A DNA stretch of 64,000 nucleotides from Clostridium sp. MSJ-8 (GTDB lineage Bacteria; Bacillota; Clostridia; Clostridiales; Clostridiaceae). Location of the stretch: positions 62,001-126,000 of the forward strand of contig NZ_JAHLQH010000049.1 in assembly GCF_018918325.1 (NCBI RefSeq), read 5' to 3'. Positions 19,825 through 30,478 of this stretch are shown piece by piece. The notes under the pieces are model-generated. The model did not search any database and was not told where the DNA came from. It worked only from the letters and a program-made list of their open reading frames with translations. A program made the position numbers and the translations under genes. Position 1 is the stretch's first letter. Each line of letters starts with the position of its first letter.

Positions 19825-21021
19825 GTGAATATAATAGTACAAAAATTTGGCGGTACATCAGTATCAACAAAAGAAAAAAGAGAAAAAGTTATACAAAAAA
19901 TAAAAAAGGCAAAAAATCAAGGATTTGATGTTGTAGTTGTAGTGTCTGCAATGGGCAGAAAAGGAGATGCATATTCCACTGATTCTTTATTGGATTTAAT
20001 AGATATAAGTAGAGAGAATAATAAAAGAATTACTGATATGTTAATGTGTTGTGGAGAGATAATAAGTTCAGCAGTAATAAGTAGCGAACTATTGCAAGAA
20101 GGAATAGAAGCTATTCCCCTTACAGGAGGGCAGGCTGGAATTATAACAGATGATGAATATTCTAACGCAGCAATTATTAGAGTACAAAAAGAAAATATAC
20201 TAACAACATTAAAAGAAGGAAAAACCCCTATAGTAGCGGGATTTCAAGGAATGACTGAAGATGGTTTTTTTACTACAATAGGTAGAGGTGGAAGTGATAC
20301 ATCTGCAAGCTTGATAGGGGCTTCATTATGTGCTGATAGAATAGAGATATATACTGATGTAGATGGAATAATGACTGCAGATCCTAGAATAGTAAAAAAT
20401 GCAGAAGTTATAAATGTTCTTAGTTATGATGAAGTATTTCAATTAGCTGATCATGGAGCTAAGGTGATCCATCCTAGAGCTGTAGAAATCGCAAGAAATA
20501 ATAATATTCCATTATATATAAAGAATACTATGAATGATTCAGAAGGAACAATAATAAACAATATATCTAAAGAAAAAAATAATAGAATAATAACTAGTAT
20601 AACTAGTACAAACAATCGTATTCAAGTAATTGTAGATAAAGAGAATAACATAAATAATGCTGAATATGATAATATATTAGATATAATAGCGTATAATAAT
20701 ATAAGTTTAGATCTTATAAATATATTTCCTGAAAAATTAGTATTTACTATAGAAGAATATGATAAAGAAAAATTAAAAAATATATTTAATGATCTTAAGT
20801 TAAAATATTCTCTAAAAGAAAATTGTAGTAAGATTGCATTGATAGGTAGTGGAATGAGAGGAATTCCAGGAGTAATGGCGAAGATATATAAAGCTCTCTC
20901 TCATGAGCAAATAGAAGTTTTGCAAACTGCTGATTCACATATGACTATATGGTGTCTAATTAGTACATGTGATCTTAAATTAGCTATAAATGCACTACAT
21001 AGTGCTTTTGTAACTAATTAA
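19825..21021 (+). CDS. dapG: Aspartate kinase (aspartokinase I type)
   Basis: Phosphorylates aspartate at the entry to lysine, threonine, methionine and diaminopimelate synthesis. The DapG form is linked to spore dipicolinate and cortex precursors in Bacillus. The kinase domain carries IVQKFGGTSVS, VVVSAMGRKGDAYSTD, GRGGSDTSA and YTDVDGIMTADPR. Two ACT domains lie at about residues 265-398 (NNRIQVIVDKEN..., IALIGSGMRGIPGVMAKIYKAL). The upstream frame overlaps the previous gene. GTG 19825 preceded by AAGAGGT gives the family N terminus, so I use it. Confidence 0.93.
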   Translation: MNIIVQKFGGTSVSTKEKREKVIQKIKKAKNQGFDVVVVVSAMGRKGDAYSTDSLLDLIDISRENNKRITDMLMCCGEIISSAVISSELLQEGIEAIPLTGGQAGIITDDEYSNAAIIRVQKENILTTLKEGKTPIVAGFQGMTEDGFFTTIGRGGSDTSASLIGASLCADRIEIYTDVDGIMTADPRIVKNAEVINVLSYDEVFQLADHGAKVIHPRAVEIARNNNIPLYIKNTMNDSEGTIINNISKEKNNRIITSITSTNNRIQVIVDKENNINNAEYDNILDIIAYNNISLDLINIFPEKLVFTIEEYDKEKLKNIFNDLKLKYSLKENCSKIALIGSGMRGIPGVMAKIYKALSHEQIEVLQTADSHMTIWCLISTCDLKLAINALHSAFVTN

Positions 21022-21154
21022 TTCGTTATATATTTCTTAGGATATAATACTTAAAACTATTAATGAGAAGCTATTTACATCTTATAAAGAAATTAATTAT
21101 AATGAATAAATACTCTTTCATTTGTAAATAATACATATGAAGGAGGTGTGTATC

Positions 21155-21859
21155 ATGAGTGAAAAGGAACAAGACAATCCTAAGAAGAATGTAAGTAGCT
21201 CTAGTGAGAAACTTACATCTATAAAAGAAATGGGAAACACTATAGAAACTAATCCTAATGATAGAATTCAAGTTATATCGATAATTGGATCGGTAGAAGG
21301 GCATGTTGTATCTAATCCTCAAAATAAATCAACTAAGTATGAACATATTATTCCTCAACTTGTTTCAATAGAACAGAATCCTAAAGTTGAAGGTGTTTTA
21401 ATTATATTAAATACAGTTGGAGGAGATGTAGAGGCAGGTCTTGCTATAGCAGAGATGATTAATTCTATATCTAAGCCTACAGTATCTATTGTAATAGGTG
21501 GTGGGCATTCTATAGGAGTCCCATTAGCTACTTCAGCAGATTATTCTTTTATAACACCATCTGCAACTATGATAGTACATCCTATTAGAATGAATGGATT
21601 TATAATAGGAGTTGAACAGACATTTGAGTATTTTAAGAAGATGCAAGATAGGATTGATGATTTTATAGTTAGGACATCTCATATATCCCATGAAGCTCTC
21701 AGAAGTTATATGACTCAGAATGGAGATTTACTTAATGATGTAGGAACTATACTTATAGGAAAAGAAGCTGTTGAATGTAAATTAATAGATGAAGTAGGAG
21801 GAATAAGTGAAGCCTTAAAAAAACTTAATTCACTTATAAATGATAATAATAATAGATAG
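21155..21859 (+). CDS. ClpP-fold serine protease, TepA type
   Basis: A ClpP-superfamily protein like Bacillus TepA (YmfB), the gene that precedes spoIIIE in many spore formers. It has been linked to secretion and to degradation of spore proteins. After a charged N-terminal 40 residues the ClpP core shows LNTVGGDVEAGLAIAEMI, the nucleophile region GGGHSIGVPLATSAD (Ser), the catalytic His in MIVHPIRMNG and the EAVECKLIDEVGG end. ATG 21155 is chosen over 21137, because AGGAGGTG at 21141-21148 lies between them. Confidence 0.85.
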   Translation: MSEKEQDNPKKNVSSSSEKLTSIKEMGNTIETNPNDRIQVISIIGSVEGHVVSNPQNKSTKYEHIIPQLVSIEQNPKVEGVLIILNTVGGDVEAGLAIAEMINSISKPTVSIVIGGGHSIGVPLATSADYSFITPSATMIVHPIRMNGFIIGVEQTFEYFKKMQDRIDDFIVRTSHISHEALRSYMTQNGDLLNDVGTILIGKEAVECKLIDEVGGISEALKKLNSLINDNNNR

Positions 21860-21869
21860 GTATTAATAT

Positions 21870-21877
21870 GGGGGGGG
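21870..21877 (+). promoter_or_regulatory. Poly-G ribosome binding site of spoIIIE
   Basis: Eight consecutive G residues end six bases before the TTG start at 21884 and form the only plausible ribosome binding site. A G8 run is striking in such AT-rich DNA. Slippage here would change the strength or spacing of initiation. Confidence 0.55.
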
Positions 21878-21883
21878 TAGTAG

Positions 21884-24244
21884 TTGAGTAAGGGAAACAC
21901 AAAAAATAAAAAAACAAAGAAAATAGAATCAAAAGAATATTATGAAATAAAAGGTGTAATATTCATAGCAGTAGGAATATTATGTGCATTAGGAATATAC
22001 ACAGATGTTGCGGGATTTCTATCTAATGTTTTACAGAAAATAGGACATTTATTATTAGGAATAGGGGCATATTTTATGCCTCTATATGTAATATATTTAG
22101 GAATAAAATATATGCAAGGAAGAGGATACATAAAGCTAGAGAAAAAGATGTATGGAATAACTATGTATTTGATAATTATTGTATTAATATGTGGAACAAT
22201 ATTTATAAGTAATAGTAAATTACCTAATAATTTCTCTTACAATCTTAAAGATATATATAACTTAGCTTTTAGAGATCAATTTTCTATTAATGGAGGAGTG
22301 ATTGCGTATATTATTACATTTTTGTTATACAAGCTTATAGGTAGTATAGGATCTTATATACTTTATGGTGCTGTTGTAATAATAGCTTCACTTATTACTT
22401 TTGATTTTTCTATTGCAGAATTATTCAAGGAGAAAGAGTTATCTAAGCCTAAAAAGAAGATTGACAAAAAAATTAAAAAAGATAATAGGGATGATGATTT
22501 TATTAACATAATAGATAAAGATGATCCAGAGAAGGAGGAATACTTAGATTCTGTTAATAAAAAAATAAAAATTTTAGATTTTATGAAAAATGATCCTATT
22601 CATTCTGAAGATGAAAAAACACTAGAAGATCAAATTCAGATTGATGATTACGTAGATAAGAAAATTGAAAAAACTGTTCGGGATGTAGAAAATGCTAACA
22701 AAAAAGCTAAAAAGGATAATATAGATGATAAATTAAAAGAAAATGTAAGTGAAGAGATAGATTCTAGTTTAAATAATCAAACTAATGATGCAGAGAAAAA
22801 ATATATATATCCTGATTTAAACTTATTAGTAAGTAATAATAATAATAAACTTAACAATTCAGATAAAAAGGAACTTATAGATAGTGCTTCAAAGCTTACA
22901 GAAATTTTAAGTAATTTTGGGGTAGATGCAAGAGTGATTCATGTAACTAAAGGACCATCTGTTACTAGATATGAGCTTCAACCTAGTCCTGGGGTTAAAG
23001 TTAGTAAGATTGTTAATTTAGCAGATGATATAGCACTTGGACTTGCAGCGTCTGGAGTTAGAATAGAAGCTCCTATACCAGGTAAAGCTGCAATAGGAAT
23101 AGAAGTACCTAACAAGACTCAAACAGCAGTATATTTAAGAGAAGTAATTGAATCAGATGAATTTATAAATGCAAAACAAAAATTAGCATTTGCATTAGGA
23201 AAAGATATAGGTGGAGAGTGTGTAGTAGGTGATTTAAGCAAAATGCCTCATACACTTATAGCAGGTGCAACAGGTTCTGGAAAAAGTGTATGCATCAATT
23301 CTCTTATAATAAGTATATTGTATAAATATTCACCTCAAGAGGTAAAATTATTAATGGTTGATCCTAAAGTAGTTGAACTTAATGTATATAATGGCATTCC
23401 GCATTTATTAATACCAGTTGTAACTGATCCTAAGAAGGCTGCTGCAGCACTTAATTGGGCTGTAAATGAAATGACAAGAAGATATAATCTGTTTGCAGAA
23501 AAAGGTGTTAGAAATATGGATTCATATAATGCTCTATATGAAAAAGGCGAAATAGAAGAAAAGCTTCCATATATAATAATAATAGTGGACGAGCTTGCAG
23601 ACTTAATGATGGTGTGCCCAAATGATGTTGAAGATTATATAGGTAGATTGGCACAAATGGCAAGAGCAGCTGGAATGCATTTAGTTATTGCAACTCAAAG
23701 ACCTTCTGTAGATGTTATAACTGGTGTTATAAAAGCTAATATACCGTCTAGGATATCATTTGCAGTATCATCGCAAATTGATTCAAGAACTATATTAGAT
23801 AGTGCAGGAGCAGAAAAATTATTAGGTAAAGGTGATATGTTATATTATCCTGTAGGAGAAAGCAAACCTTTAAGAGTTCAAGGATGTTTTATATCAGAAG
23901 ATGAAGTTGAAAATGTAGTTGAATTTATTAAAAATTCAAGTGAAGAATCTGAATATGAAGAATCCATAATAGAGCATATTAATAATGAAGCAGAAGGAAA
24001 ATCTTTAGGAAGTGAAGGCGAAGAAGTTGATGAATTATTATCTAAAGCAATAGAAATAGTAGTGGAATCTAGACAAGCATCTACTTCATTTATACAACGA
24101 AAACTAAGAATAGGTTTTAACAGAGCTGCTAGAATTATGGATCAATTAGAAGAGCGAGGCATAATATCGGAAAGAGATGGTAGTAAACCAAGAAATGTTT
24201 TGGTTAGTAAAGAAGATTTAACTAAAGATGAAGAAGCAGAATAA
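21884..24244 (+). CDS. spoIIIE: DNA translocase SpoIIIE/FtsK
   Basis: A membrane-anchored motor that pumps chromosomal DNA across the division or sporulation septum. About four N-terminal membrane segments (residues 20-185) are followed by a Lys/Asp-rich linker (about 185-310). The RecA-like motor then shows the alpha/beta region ([26 protein letters not shown]), Walker [16 protein letters not shown] and Walker [15 protein letters not shown]. The C-terminal gamma winged helix, which reads SRS-type sequences, is [26 protein letters not shown]. The start is TTG 21884. I infer the SpoIIIE role from the TepA-rimO-pgsA-recA neighbourhood. Confidence 0.94.
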   Translation: MSKGNTKNKKTKKIESKEYYEIKGVIFIAVGILCALGIYTDVAGFLSNVLQKIGHLLLGIGAYFMPLYVIYLGIKYMQGRGYIKLEKKMYGITMYLIIIVLICGTIFISNSKLPNNFSYNLKDIYNLAFRDQFSINGGVIAYIITFLLYKLIGSIGSYILYGAVVIIASLITFDFSIAELFKEKELSKPKKKIDKKIKKDNRDDDFINIIDKDDPEKEEYLDSVNKKIKILDFMKNDPIHSEDEKTLEDQIQIDDYVDKKIEKTVRDVENANKKAKKDNIDDKLKENVSEEIDSSLNNQTNDAEKKYIYPDLNLLVSNNNNKLNNSDKKELIDSASKLTEILSNFGVDARVIHVTKGPSVTRYELQPSPGVKVSKIVNLADDIALGLAASGVRIEAPIPGKAAIGIEVPNKTQTAVYLREVIESDEFINAKQKLAFALGKDIGGECVVGDLSKMPHTLIAGATGSGKSVCINSLIISILYKYSPQEVKLLMVDPKVVELNVYNGIPHLLIPVVTDPKKAAAALNWAVNEMTRRYNLFAEKGVRNMDSYNALYEKGEIEEKLPYIIIIVDELADLMMVCPNDVEDYIGRLAQMARAAGMHLVIATQRPSVDVITGVIKANIPSRISFAVSSQIDSRTILDSAGAEKLLGKGDMLYYPVGESKPLRVQGCFISEDEVENVVEFIKNSSEESEYEESIIEHINNEAEGKSLGSEGEEVDELLSKAIEIVVESRQASTSFIQRKLRIGFNRAARIMDQLEERGIISERDGSKPRNVLVSKEDLTKDEEAE

Positions 24245-24328
24245 CTTGAGGATAAGAAATGCTTGTAATAATTGAAAAAGAGTAATAAAATTGTAGTGAA
24301 ATTTTCATACATAGTAGGAGGAATATTT

Positions 24329-25666
24329 TTGAAAAATTATAAAGTAGGAATGGTTAGCTTAGGTTGTGATAAGAATAGAGTGGATTCTGAGATTATGCTA
24401 GGTAGTATGATAAAAAGATATGATATCACAAGTAACCCTAAGATGGCAGATATAATAGTAGTAAACACTTGTGGTTTTATAGAAAGTGCAAAACAAGAAT
24501 CTATAGATACTATATTAGAAATGGCTCAATATAAAGAAACAGGTAAATGTAAGCTTTTAATAGCAACAGGTTGTCTTATTCAAAGATATGGAGAGGAACT
24601 AAAGGAATTAATTCCAGAAATAGATATAATGCTTGGAGTTAATAATTATAATGATATGGATACTGTAATAAATAATTTTATAGACAATGATTCTAAGTCT
24701 ATAAATATTAATTATTCAGATGAAAATATAAATGAAGGAGAAAGAGTTTTAACTACTGCAAGTCATACTGCTTATATGAGAATTGCTGAAGGGTGTGACA
24801 ATTTCTGTACATATTGTGCAATTCCAAAGATAAGAGGTAAGTTTAGAAGTAGAAAAATGGAAAATATCTTAAAAGAAGCTGAACTTTTAACATCTAAAGG
24901 AGTGAAAGAGCTAATACTTGTAGCACAAGATACTACAATATATGGTAGGGATTTATATGGAGGAAACAAACTTCATGTATTATTAGAGGAATTATCTAAA
25001 ATAGAAAAAATACAATGGATAAGATTATTGTATTGTTATCCTGAAGAATTATATCCTGAATTAATAGATGAAATGGCTAGCAACAAAAAGATAGTTAAAT
25101 ACATAGATTTACCTATACAACATATAAGTTCTAGGATACTAAAATTAATGGGTAGAAAAGTAACAAGAGAAGATATAATAGAAAAAATAAATTATTTAAG
25201 AGAGCGTATTCCTAGCATAAATATAAGAACGTCGCTTATAACAGGCTTTCCAGGAGAAACAGAGGAAGATTTTAATGAAATGAAGGCGTTTTTAGATGAG
25301 TATAAGTTAGATAAGGTAGGAGTATTTAAATATTCTCAAGAAGAAGGTACTGCAGCTGCAAAAATGGCAAATCAGATTCCTGAAGAGGTAAAGGAATATA
25401 GAGAAAATGAACTTATGATGATTCAAAGACAGGTATCTGAGAAAATAAATGAATTGAAAATTAACAATATTTATGATATTCTTGTTGAAGGAAGAAATGA
25501 AGATTATTATTATGGTAGGAATTATGAGATGATTCCAGAAGTTGATGGAAGTGTTTTCTTTAAGAGTAATAATGATATTTCAATTGGTTCTATAGTTAAA
25601 GTTATGATAACTGACACAACAGAATATGATTTGATAGGAGTTGAAGTTAATGAATCTTGCGAATAA
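24329..25666 (+). CDS. rimO: Ribosomal protein S12 methylthiotransferase
   Basis: RimO is a radical SAM enzyme that adds a methylthio group to an aspartate of ribosomal protein S12. The N-terminal UPF0004 domain carries cluster cysteines in [25 protein letters not shown] and [10 protein letters not shown]. The radical SAM CxxxCxxC motif is [22 protein letters not shown], and a TRAM domain ends the protein. TTG 24329 preceded by GTAGGAGG gives the family N terminus [13 protein letters not shown]; the longer frame has no ribosome binding site. It overlaps pgsA by 17 bases. Confidence 0.94.
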   Translation: MKNYKVGMVSLGCDKNRVDSEIMLGSMIKRYDITSNPKMADIIVVNTCGFIESAKQESIDTILEMAQYKETGKCKLLIATGCLIQRYGEELKELIPEIDIMLGVNNYNDMDTVINNFIDNDSKSININYSDENINEGERVLTTASHTAYMRIAEGCDNFCTYCAIPKIRGKFRSRKMENILKEAELLTSKGVKELILVAQDTTIYGRDLYGGNKLHVLLEELSKIEKIQWIRLLYCYPEELYPELIDEMASNKKIVKYIDLPIQHISSRILKLMGRKVTREDIIEKINYLRERIPSINIRTSLITGFPGETEEDFNEMKAFLDEYKLDKVGVFKYSQEEGTAAAKMANQIPEEVKEYRENELMMIQRQVSEKINELKINNIYDILVEGRNEDYYYGRNYEMIPEVDGSVFFKSNNDISIGSIVKVMITDTTEYDLIGVEVNESCE

Positions 25667-26240
25667 ACTTACGTTAATAAGAATGATATTAGTACCGATA
25701 TTCTTGATATTTATGGTATGTGATGCTATACCGTATGGAACTATATTTGCAACAATTATATTTATAGTAGCATCTATAACTGATAAGTTAGATGGATATA
25801 TTGCAAGGTCTAGAAATCAAATAACTAATTTTGGAAAATTTATGGACCCTTTAGCTGATAAACTTTTAGTTACAGCAGCCCTTATAGCACTTGTTGGGTT
25901 TAAATTGATTCCTTCGTGGACTGTAGTAATTATAATTGCACGTGAATTTGCAGTATCAGGACTTAGAACTATTGCTGCTTCAGAAGGTAAAGTTATTGCA
26001 GCAAGTTGGTGGGGAAAGATAAAAACAGTAATTCAGATGATAACTATCATAGTATATTTACTAAAGGTTAATATAGATAATACAGAAGCATTAACAAAAT
26101 TAGTAGATAAGAGTAGTTTCTTTACAGGGTTCTTTGAATATGTTCCTGTAGTAGCATTAACACTTGCTGTAATTATAACAATAGTGTCAGGTGTTGATTA
26201 TTTTATGAAGAACAAGTCAATAATTTCAACTAATAAATAA
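25650..26240 (+). CDS. pgsA: CDP-diacylglycerol-glycerol-3-phosphate 3-phosphatidyltransferase
   Basis: PgsA makes phosphatidylglycerophosphate, the precursor of phosphatidylglycerol and cardiolipin, from CDP-diacylglycerol (the product of CdsA). The CDP-alcohol phosphotransferase motif DG-x2-AR-x8-G-x3-D-x3-D is intact in [24 protein letters not shown]. Several hydrophobic segments span the 196 residues. ATG 25650 ([12 protein letters not shown]) is preferred over TTG 25641, and the gene overlaps the rimO end, so translation is probably coupled. Confidence 0.94.
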   Translation: MNLANKLTLIRMILVPIFLIFMVCDAIPYGTIFATIIFIVASITDKLDGYIARSRNQITNFGKFMDPLADKLLVTAALIALVGFKLIPSWTVVIIIAREFAVSGLRTIAASEGKVIAASWWGKIKTVIQMITIIVYLLKVNIDNTEALTKLVDKSSFFTGFFEYVPVVALTLAVIITIVSGVDYFMKNKSIISTNK

Positions 26241-26242
26241 AT

Positions 26243-26298
26243 AAAAATTCAATGTTATTTTGGAGTAATTAATATTGTCAAATAACATTGGATTTTTT
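26243..26298 (+). terminator. Terminator after pgsA
   Basis: An 18-bp stem (AAAAATTCAATGTTATTT against 26280-26297, one mismatch) with a 19-base loop. The 3' arm ends in the U tract. Between here and the recA promoter (26299-26478) I see only AT-rich sequence plus an 18-base motif at 26381-26398 shared with 36016-36033. Confidence 0.88.
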
Positions 26299-26478
26299 AT
26301 TGTTTGGAATCTAAAATCTATGGATGAGCATCTTAAACCTAGTATTTATGTATTATTGTATATTACTTATAAGGTAAAAAAAGAAAAATAGTGCTATGCC
26401 ATAATAAAAAAATAATTAATTAAGATGTATATAATTTTAGTAAAAGGATATAATAAATGAATATGGAATAGAAAAATA

Positions 26479-26527
26479 TTGACTAATTGGATAGAGGTAG
26501 TATATAATTAGAACAGAACATTAGTTC
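26479..26527 (+). promoter_or_regulatory. recA promoter with LexA (SOS) box
   Basis: TTGACT at 26479-26484, an 18-base spacer and TATAAT at 26503-26508 form a sigma-A promoter. GAACATTAGTTC at 26516-26527 matches the Gram-positive LexA operator core GAAC-N4-GTTC perfectly and covers the expected start site. It lies 23 bases before ATG 26550. This indicates DNA-damage control of recA by LexA. Confidence 0.88.
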
Positions 26528-26549
26528 GGAAAAGGGAGGAAAATTTTAG

Positions 26550-27626
26550 ATGGGTAAGATTAATGAAGATAAATTAAAAGCTATAGAGAATGCTATGAGT
26601 CAGATAGAGAAACAATTTGGAAAAGGTTCAGTAATGAAACTTGGAGAAGATAGTCATTTAACAATAGATGCAGTATCTACTGGATGTTTAGATTTAGATA
26701 TAGCGTTAGGAATAGGTGGAGTACCAAAAGGTAGAATAGTTGAGATATATGGACCAGAGAGTTCAGGTAAAACAACAGTTGCATTACATATAGCAGCTGA
26801 AGCACAAAAAAAAGGAGGAGCTGTTGCATTTATAGATGCAGAACATGCATTAGATCCAGGATATGCTAGAAAGATTGGTGTAGATACAGAAAATCTTATA
26901 TTATCACAACCAGATACAGGAGAACAAGGTTTAGAAATTGCAGAAGCATTAGTTAGATCTGGAGCAATAGATGTTCTTATAGTTGACTCTGTTGCAGCAC
27001 TTGTACCTAGAGCTGAAATAGAAGGTGATATGGGAGATTCCCACATAGGATTACAAGCAAGACTTATGTCTCAAGCCCTTAGAAAATTAGCAGGTACAAT
27101 TAATAAGACTAATTGTGTTGCAATATTTATTAACCAACTACGTGAGAAGGTAGGAGTAATGTTTGGTAATCCTGAAACTACTACAGGAGGTCGTGCACTT
27201 AAATTCTATGCATCTGTAAGAATGGATGTAAGAAGAATAGATTCAATTAAAAATGGAGATTCTATAATAGGTAATAGAACAAGAGTAAAGATTATGAAGA
27301 ATAAAGTTGCTCCACCATTTAAACAAGCTGAATTTGATATTATGTATAATGAAGGAATATCTAAGACAGGTAACTTAGTTGATGTTGGAGTTAAAGAAGG
27401 TATTGTACAAAAAAGTGGAGCATGGTTCTCTTATGGCGATATAAGATTAGGACAAGGAAGAGAAAATGCTAAAATATATTTAAAAGAAAATCCAGAGATA
27501 GCTATAGAAATAGATTCTCAAATAAGAGAAAAATATGGTTTGCCTGTAGATGAAGAAATTGCAGTATCAGCTACAAATACAGATGAAAATACTAATGGAG
27601 ATGCTAATTCAGATATAGAAAAATAG
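26550..27626 (+). CDS. recA: Recombinase A
   Basis: RecA forms filaments on single-stranded DNA for homologous recombination and triggers LexA self-cleavage. The start is [32 protein letters not shown]. Walker A is GPESSGKTT, and [35 protein letters not shown] contains Walker B and loop 1. Loop 2 lies near [29 protein letters not shown]. The 358 residues end in an acidic Asn-rich tail, as usual. Confidence 0.98.
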   Translation: MGKINEDKLKAIENAMSQIEKQFGKGSVMKLGEDSHLTIDAVSTGCLDLDIALGIGGVPKGRIVEIYGPESSGKTTVALHIAAEAQKKGGAVAFIDAEHALDPGYARKIGVDTENLILSQPDTGEQGLEIAEALVRSGAIDVLIVDSVAALVPRAEIEGDMGDSHIGLQARLMSQALRKLAGTINKTNCVAIFINQLREKVGVMFGNPETTTGGRALKFYASVRMDVRRIDSIKNGDSIIGNRTRVKIMKNKVAPPFKQAEFDIMYNEGISKTGNLVDVGVKEGIVQKSGAWFSYGDIRLGQGRENAKIYLKENPEIAIEIDSQIREKYGLPVDEEIAVSATNTDENTNGDANSDIEK

Positions 27627-27760
27627 AATTTAGGCCTTGCTTTTTAAGTAAGGCTTAATTCATAAATTCAATTTTGTTCAAATAAAGCAATTAAATGAGA
27701 TATAATGATAAACATTGAGAAAAACTAGTGATAACATATATTTAAACAAATCATGTAATC

Positions 27761-27891
27761 TTGACATAATTTTATTTTTCAGATAAAATAATAACAAATA
27801 CTGGTTTATCATATTCCTATATAACAGCGAGAAGAATATGACACCTACACTTTTAGTTATTATAAATAAAAATATAATATAGGAGGTGTTA
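27761..27891 (+). promoter_or_regulatory. rny promoter and leader with possible SD-sequestering stem
   Basis: TTGACA at 27761-27766, a 17-base spacer and TAAAAT at 27784-27789 form a near-consensus promoter, giving a leader of about 100 bases. Within it, TGACACCT (27839-27846) can pair with AGGTGTTA (27884-27891), which covers the 3' half of the AGGAGGTG ribosome binding site. An alternative hairpin, TCATATTC (from about 27808) with GAATATGA (about 27834-27841), overlaps the 5' strand of that pairing, so the two are mutually exclusive. Regulation is inference. Confidence 0.6.
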
Positions 27892-27893
27892 AG

Positions 27894-29438
27894 GTGGAGA
27901 AGTATATAATTATGGTAATTATAGATATTCTTGTTTTGTTAGTATCAGGAATGATAGTATATAAAACAATTCAAAAAACCACTAAAAGAAAAGTGGAAGC
28001 TCTAGAACAAGAAGCAGAAACAATACTAGATAATAGCAAGAGAGAGGCAGAAGCAACTAAAAAAGAAGCAATTTTAGAGGCGAAAGAAGAAGCTCACAGA
28101 ATTAGAAGCGATGTTGATAAAGAAACTCGTGAAAGAAGAAATGAAATTCAAAAGCTTGAAAGAAGATTAATTCAAAGAGAAGAATCACTTGATAAAAAGA
28201 GTGATGGTCTTCAGAAAAAAGAAGATTTAATCAATGACAGAATGGTTGAAATCGATAATACTGAACTAGAAGTTAAAGAACTTCATAAAAAGATCAGAGA
28301 GGAACTTGAAAGAGTTTCAGGTATGTCTAGTGAAGAAGCTAGAACTTTATTATTAGAAGAAACTAAAAGAGAGATTACTCATGATTCTGCTTTGATGATT
28401 AAGGAAATTGAATCAAAAGCAAAAGAAGAAGCAGAAAAGAGAGCAAGAAATATTATAACTCAAGCAATTCAAAGATGTGCAGCAGATCATGTATCTGAAT
28501 CAACAGTTCATGTTGTTGCATTACCTAGTGATGAAATGAAAGGAAGAATAATTGGTAGAGAAGGTAGAAATATAAGAACCTTGGAAACATTAACAGGTGT
28601 TGATTTAATAATAGATGATACTCCTGAAGCAGTAATATTATCAAGTTATGATCCTATAAGAAGAGAAGTCGCTAGAGTGGCCTTAGAGAAATTAATTGTG
28701 GATGGTAGAATTCATCCATCACGTATTGAAGAAATGGTTGAAAGAGCACAAAAGGATGTAGAAAATGACATTAAGGAAGAAGGAGAACAAGCAACTCTAG
28801 AGACAGGTGTTAATGGGGTACATCCAGAAATCATAAGATTGTTAGGTAGATTAAAGTATAGAACTAGTTATGGTCAAAATGTTTTAAAACATTCCATAGA
28901 AGTTTCATATTTAGCTGGCTTAATGGCTTCAGAATTAGGCTTAGATGTTAATCTAGCAAAGAGAGCAGGACTTCTTCATGATATCGGTAAAGCCGTAGAT
29001 CAAGAGCAAGAAGGACCTCATGCAATTATAGGTGGAGATTTAGCTAAAAAGTATCGTGAATCACCATTAGTTGTTAATGCAATTGCAGCACACCATGGTG
29101 ATGTTGAGATGATGTCGTTAGAAGCTGTTTTAGTTCAAGCAGCAGATGCAATATCAGCAGCTAGACCAGGTGCTAGAAGAGAAACATTAGAAGCTTATAT
29201 TAAGAGATTAGAAGCGTTAGAAGAAATTGCAAACTCATATGAAGGTGTAGAGAAGTCGTATGCAATTCAAGCTGGTAGAGAAATTAGAATTATGGTTAAA
29301 CCAGATATTGTAGATGATGCTGGTGCAGTTGAACTAGCTCGTAATATAGTTAAGAGCGTTGAAGAACAACTTGAATATCCAGGTCAGATAAAAATAAATG
29401 TAATTAGGGAAACTAGAGCAGTAGATTTTGCTAAGTAA
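27894..29438 (+). CDS. rny: Ribonuclease Y
   Basis: RNase Y is the membrane-anchored endoribonuclease that starts mRNA decay in many Gram-positives. It has one N-terminal membrane helix (residues 3-24), a long charged coiled coil (about 35-200, with [21 protein letters not shown]), a KH domain (about 210-275, [33 protein letters not shown]) and an HD domain with [11 protein letters not shown]. The 514-residue length fits. The start is GTG 27894, five bases after AGGAGGTG. Confidence 0.96.
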   Translation: MEKYIIMVIIDILVLLVSGMIVYKTIQKTTKRKVEALEQEAETILDNSKREAEATKKEAILEAKEEAHRIRSDVDKETRERRNEIQKLERRLIQREESLDKKSDGLQKKEDLINDRMVEIDNTELEVKELHKKIREELERVSGMSSEEARTLLLEETKREITHDSALMIKEIESKAKEEAEKRARNIITQAIQRCAADHVSESTVHVVALPSDEMKGRIIGREGRNIRTLETLTGVDLIIDDTPEAVILSSYDPIRREVARVALEKLIVDGRIHPSRIEEMVERAQKDVENDIKEEGEQATLETGVNGVHPEIIRLLGRLKYRTSYGQNVLKHSIEVSYLAGLMASELGLDVNLAKRAGLLHDIGKAVDQEQEGPHAIIGGDLAKKYRESPLVVNAIAAHHGDVEMMSLEAVLVQAADAISAARPGARRETLEAYIKRLEALEEIANSYEGVEKSYAIQAGREIRIMVKPDIVDDAGAVELARNIVKSVEEQLEYPGQIKINVIRETRAVDFAK

Positions 29439-29443
29439 AACAT

Positions 29444-29481
29444 AGCTTATATTAGATTAATATCTAATATAAGCTTTTTTT
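29444..29481 (+). terminator. Terminator after rny
   Basis: AGCTTATATTAGA pairs perfectly with TCTAATATAAGCT over a six-base loop, followed by a run of Ts. Confidence 0.92.
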
Positions 29482-29676
29482 AATGTTTAAGAAAAGTATA
29501 AAATTCTTTTGAGAGTGAGTGCTGATTATTACTTTTATCTAACATGTAAGTTGGTAAAACATTAAAAAATAATTGTAGGGTGTGTAGATGAAATGAAAAG
29601 TAAAATAAGTTAACACAAAAATATTACTATAATATTAACAAAATATAAAAAAAATACAAATTTTTTAAGAATAAAA

Positions 29677-29703
29677 GAAGGAATTTTTTTCGCAATATAG
29701 AAT
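29677..29703 (+). promoter_or_regulatory. Sigma-H promoter candidate for spoVS-ptsH
   Basis: GAAGGAATT at 29677-29685 matches the Bacillus sigma-H -35 consensus RWAGGANNT at every position. AGAAT at 29699-29703 matches the -10 core HGAAT, with a 13-base spacer. spoVS is sigma-H-dependent in B. subtilis, which fits. Experimental support here is lacking. The rest of the 29482-29676 gap shows nothing recognisable. Confidence 0.65.
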
Positions 29704-29737
29704 ACTATAGAATATGAGTAAATTTTTAAATCTTTGC

Positions 29738-29752
29738 ATGTAAACGATTAGT
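29738..29752 (+). promoter_or_regulatory. CcpA (cre)-like site before spoVS
   Basis: ATGTAAACGATTAGT matches the cre consensus WTGNAANCGNWNNCW at all but one constrained position. It lies between the sigma-H promoter candidate and the ribosome binding site, where bound CcpA would block elongation. HPr, the CcpA co-effector, is encoded two genes on. One chance match in such AT-rich DNA cannot be excluded. Confidence 0.4.
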
Positions 29753-29771
29753 TGTGAGAGGAGACAAAATT

Positions 29772-30032
29772 ATGGAAGTATTAAAGGTATCAACAAAATC
29801 AAATCCTAATTCAGTAGCAGGTGCTTTAGCAGCGGTTATTAAAGATAAAAACGTAGTTGAAATTCAAGCAGTTGGTGCAGGCGCTATCAATCAAGCTATA
29901 AAAGCTATTGCAATAGCAAGAGGATTTGTTGCTCCAACAGGAAAAGATATAGTTTGCGTTCCTGCATTTACAGATATCGAAATAAATGGAGAAGAAAGAA
30001 CAGCTATAAAATTAATTGTACAACCTAGATAA
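29772..30032 (+). CDS. spoVS: Stage V sporulation protein S
   Basis: SpoVS is a small Alba-fold protein needed for spore coat assembly and late sporulation in B. subtilis, and it probably binds nucleic acid. The 86 residues MEVLKVSTKSNPNSVAGALA... IKLIVQPR match the strongly conserved family over full length. ATG 29772 follows AGAGGAGAC; the GTG at 29754 overlaps that ribosome binding site. It follows rny and has a sigma-H-like promoter. ptsH lies 115 bases downstream with no terminator between. Confidence 0.95.
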   Translation: MEVLKVSTKSNPNSVAGALAAVIKDKNVVEIQAVGAGAINQAIKAIAIARGFVAPTGKDIVCVPAFTDIEINGEERTAIKLIVQPR

Positions 30033-30147
30033 ATGTTACAGTATAGGTAATATATTATTCATCAAAATACTATTGAAATTTATCAAAATTTCAGATATAA
30101 TTAATCGTAAGTTAAACACTTATAGATTTAATAAAGAGGTGAATGTA

Positions 30148-30408
30148 ATGGTTTCAAAAGAAGTCGTAGTAAAGAACGGAACTGGTTTACATGCTAGACC
30201 AGCTACATTATTAGTAAAGAAGGCGTCAGGATTTAAGTCAGACGTTAGTATAGAATACAATGGAAAGAAGGCTAACGTTAAGAGTTTAATTGGTGTTTTA
30301 TCTTTAGCAGTAACTAAGGATTCAACTATTAAAGTTGTAGCTAGTGGTGATGATGAAACATTAGCAGTTGAAGAAATTGCAAAATTAATAGAACAATTAG
30401 AAGATTAA
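30148..30408 (+). CDS. ptsH: Phosphocarrier protein HPr
   Basis: HPr relays phosphate from enzyme I to PTS sugar permeases, and its seryl-phosphorylated form is the CcpA co-repressor. Both sites are present: His15 in NGTGLHARPA and Ser46 in NVKSLIGVLSLAV. So this is HPr proper and not the Crh form, which lacks the histidine. ATG 30148 after AGAGGTG gives the standard 86 residues; the longer upstream frame has no support. No enzyme I gene is in the window. Confidence 0.93.
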   Translation: MVSKEVVVKNGTGLHARPATLLVKKASGFKSDVSIEYNGKKANVKSLIGVLSLAVTKDSTIKVVASGDDETLAVEEIAKLIEQLED

Positions 30409-30418
30409 TTCTTAAAGG

Positions 30419-30452
30419 GGTTCCTAACATTTATTTGTTAGGAACCTTTTTT
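30419..30452 (+). terminator. Terminator after ptsH
   Basis: GGTTCCTAAC pairs perfectly with GTTAGGAACC over an eight-base loop, then six Ts. The post-terminator motif starts at 30459. Confidence 0.93.
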
Positions 30453-30458
30453 GTTCTT

Positions 30459-30478
30459 CTTTAGGAAATTATATTTTT
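30459..30478 (+). repeat. Post-terminator motif, copy A
   Basis: CTTTAGGAAATTATAT followed by Ts lies directly after the ptsH terminator. The same motif occurs after the terminators ending at 35919, 56699 and 57984. See the finding on this motif. Confidence 0.5.
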
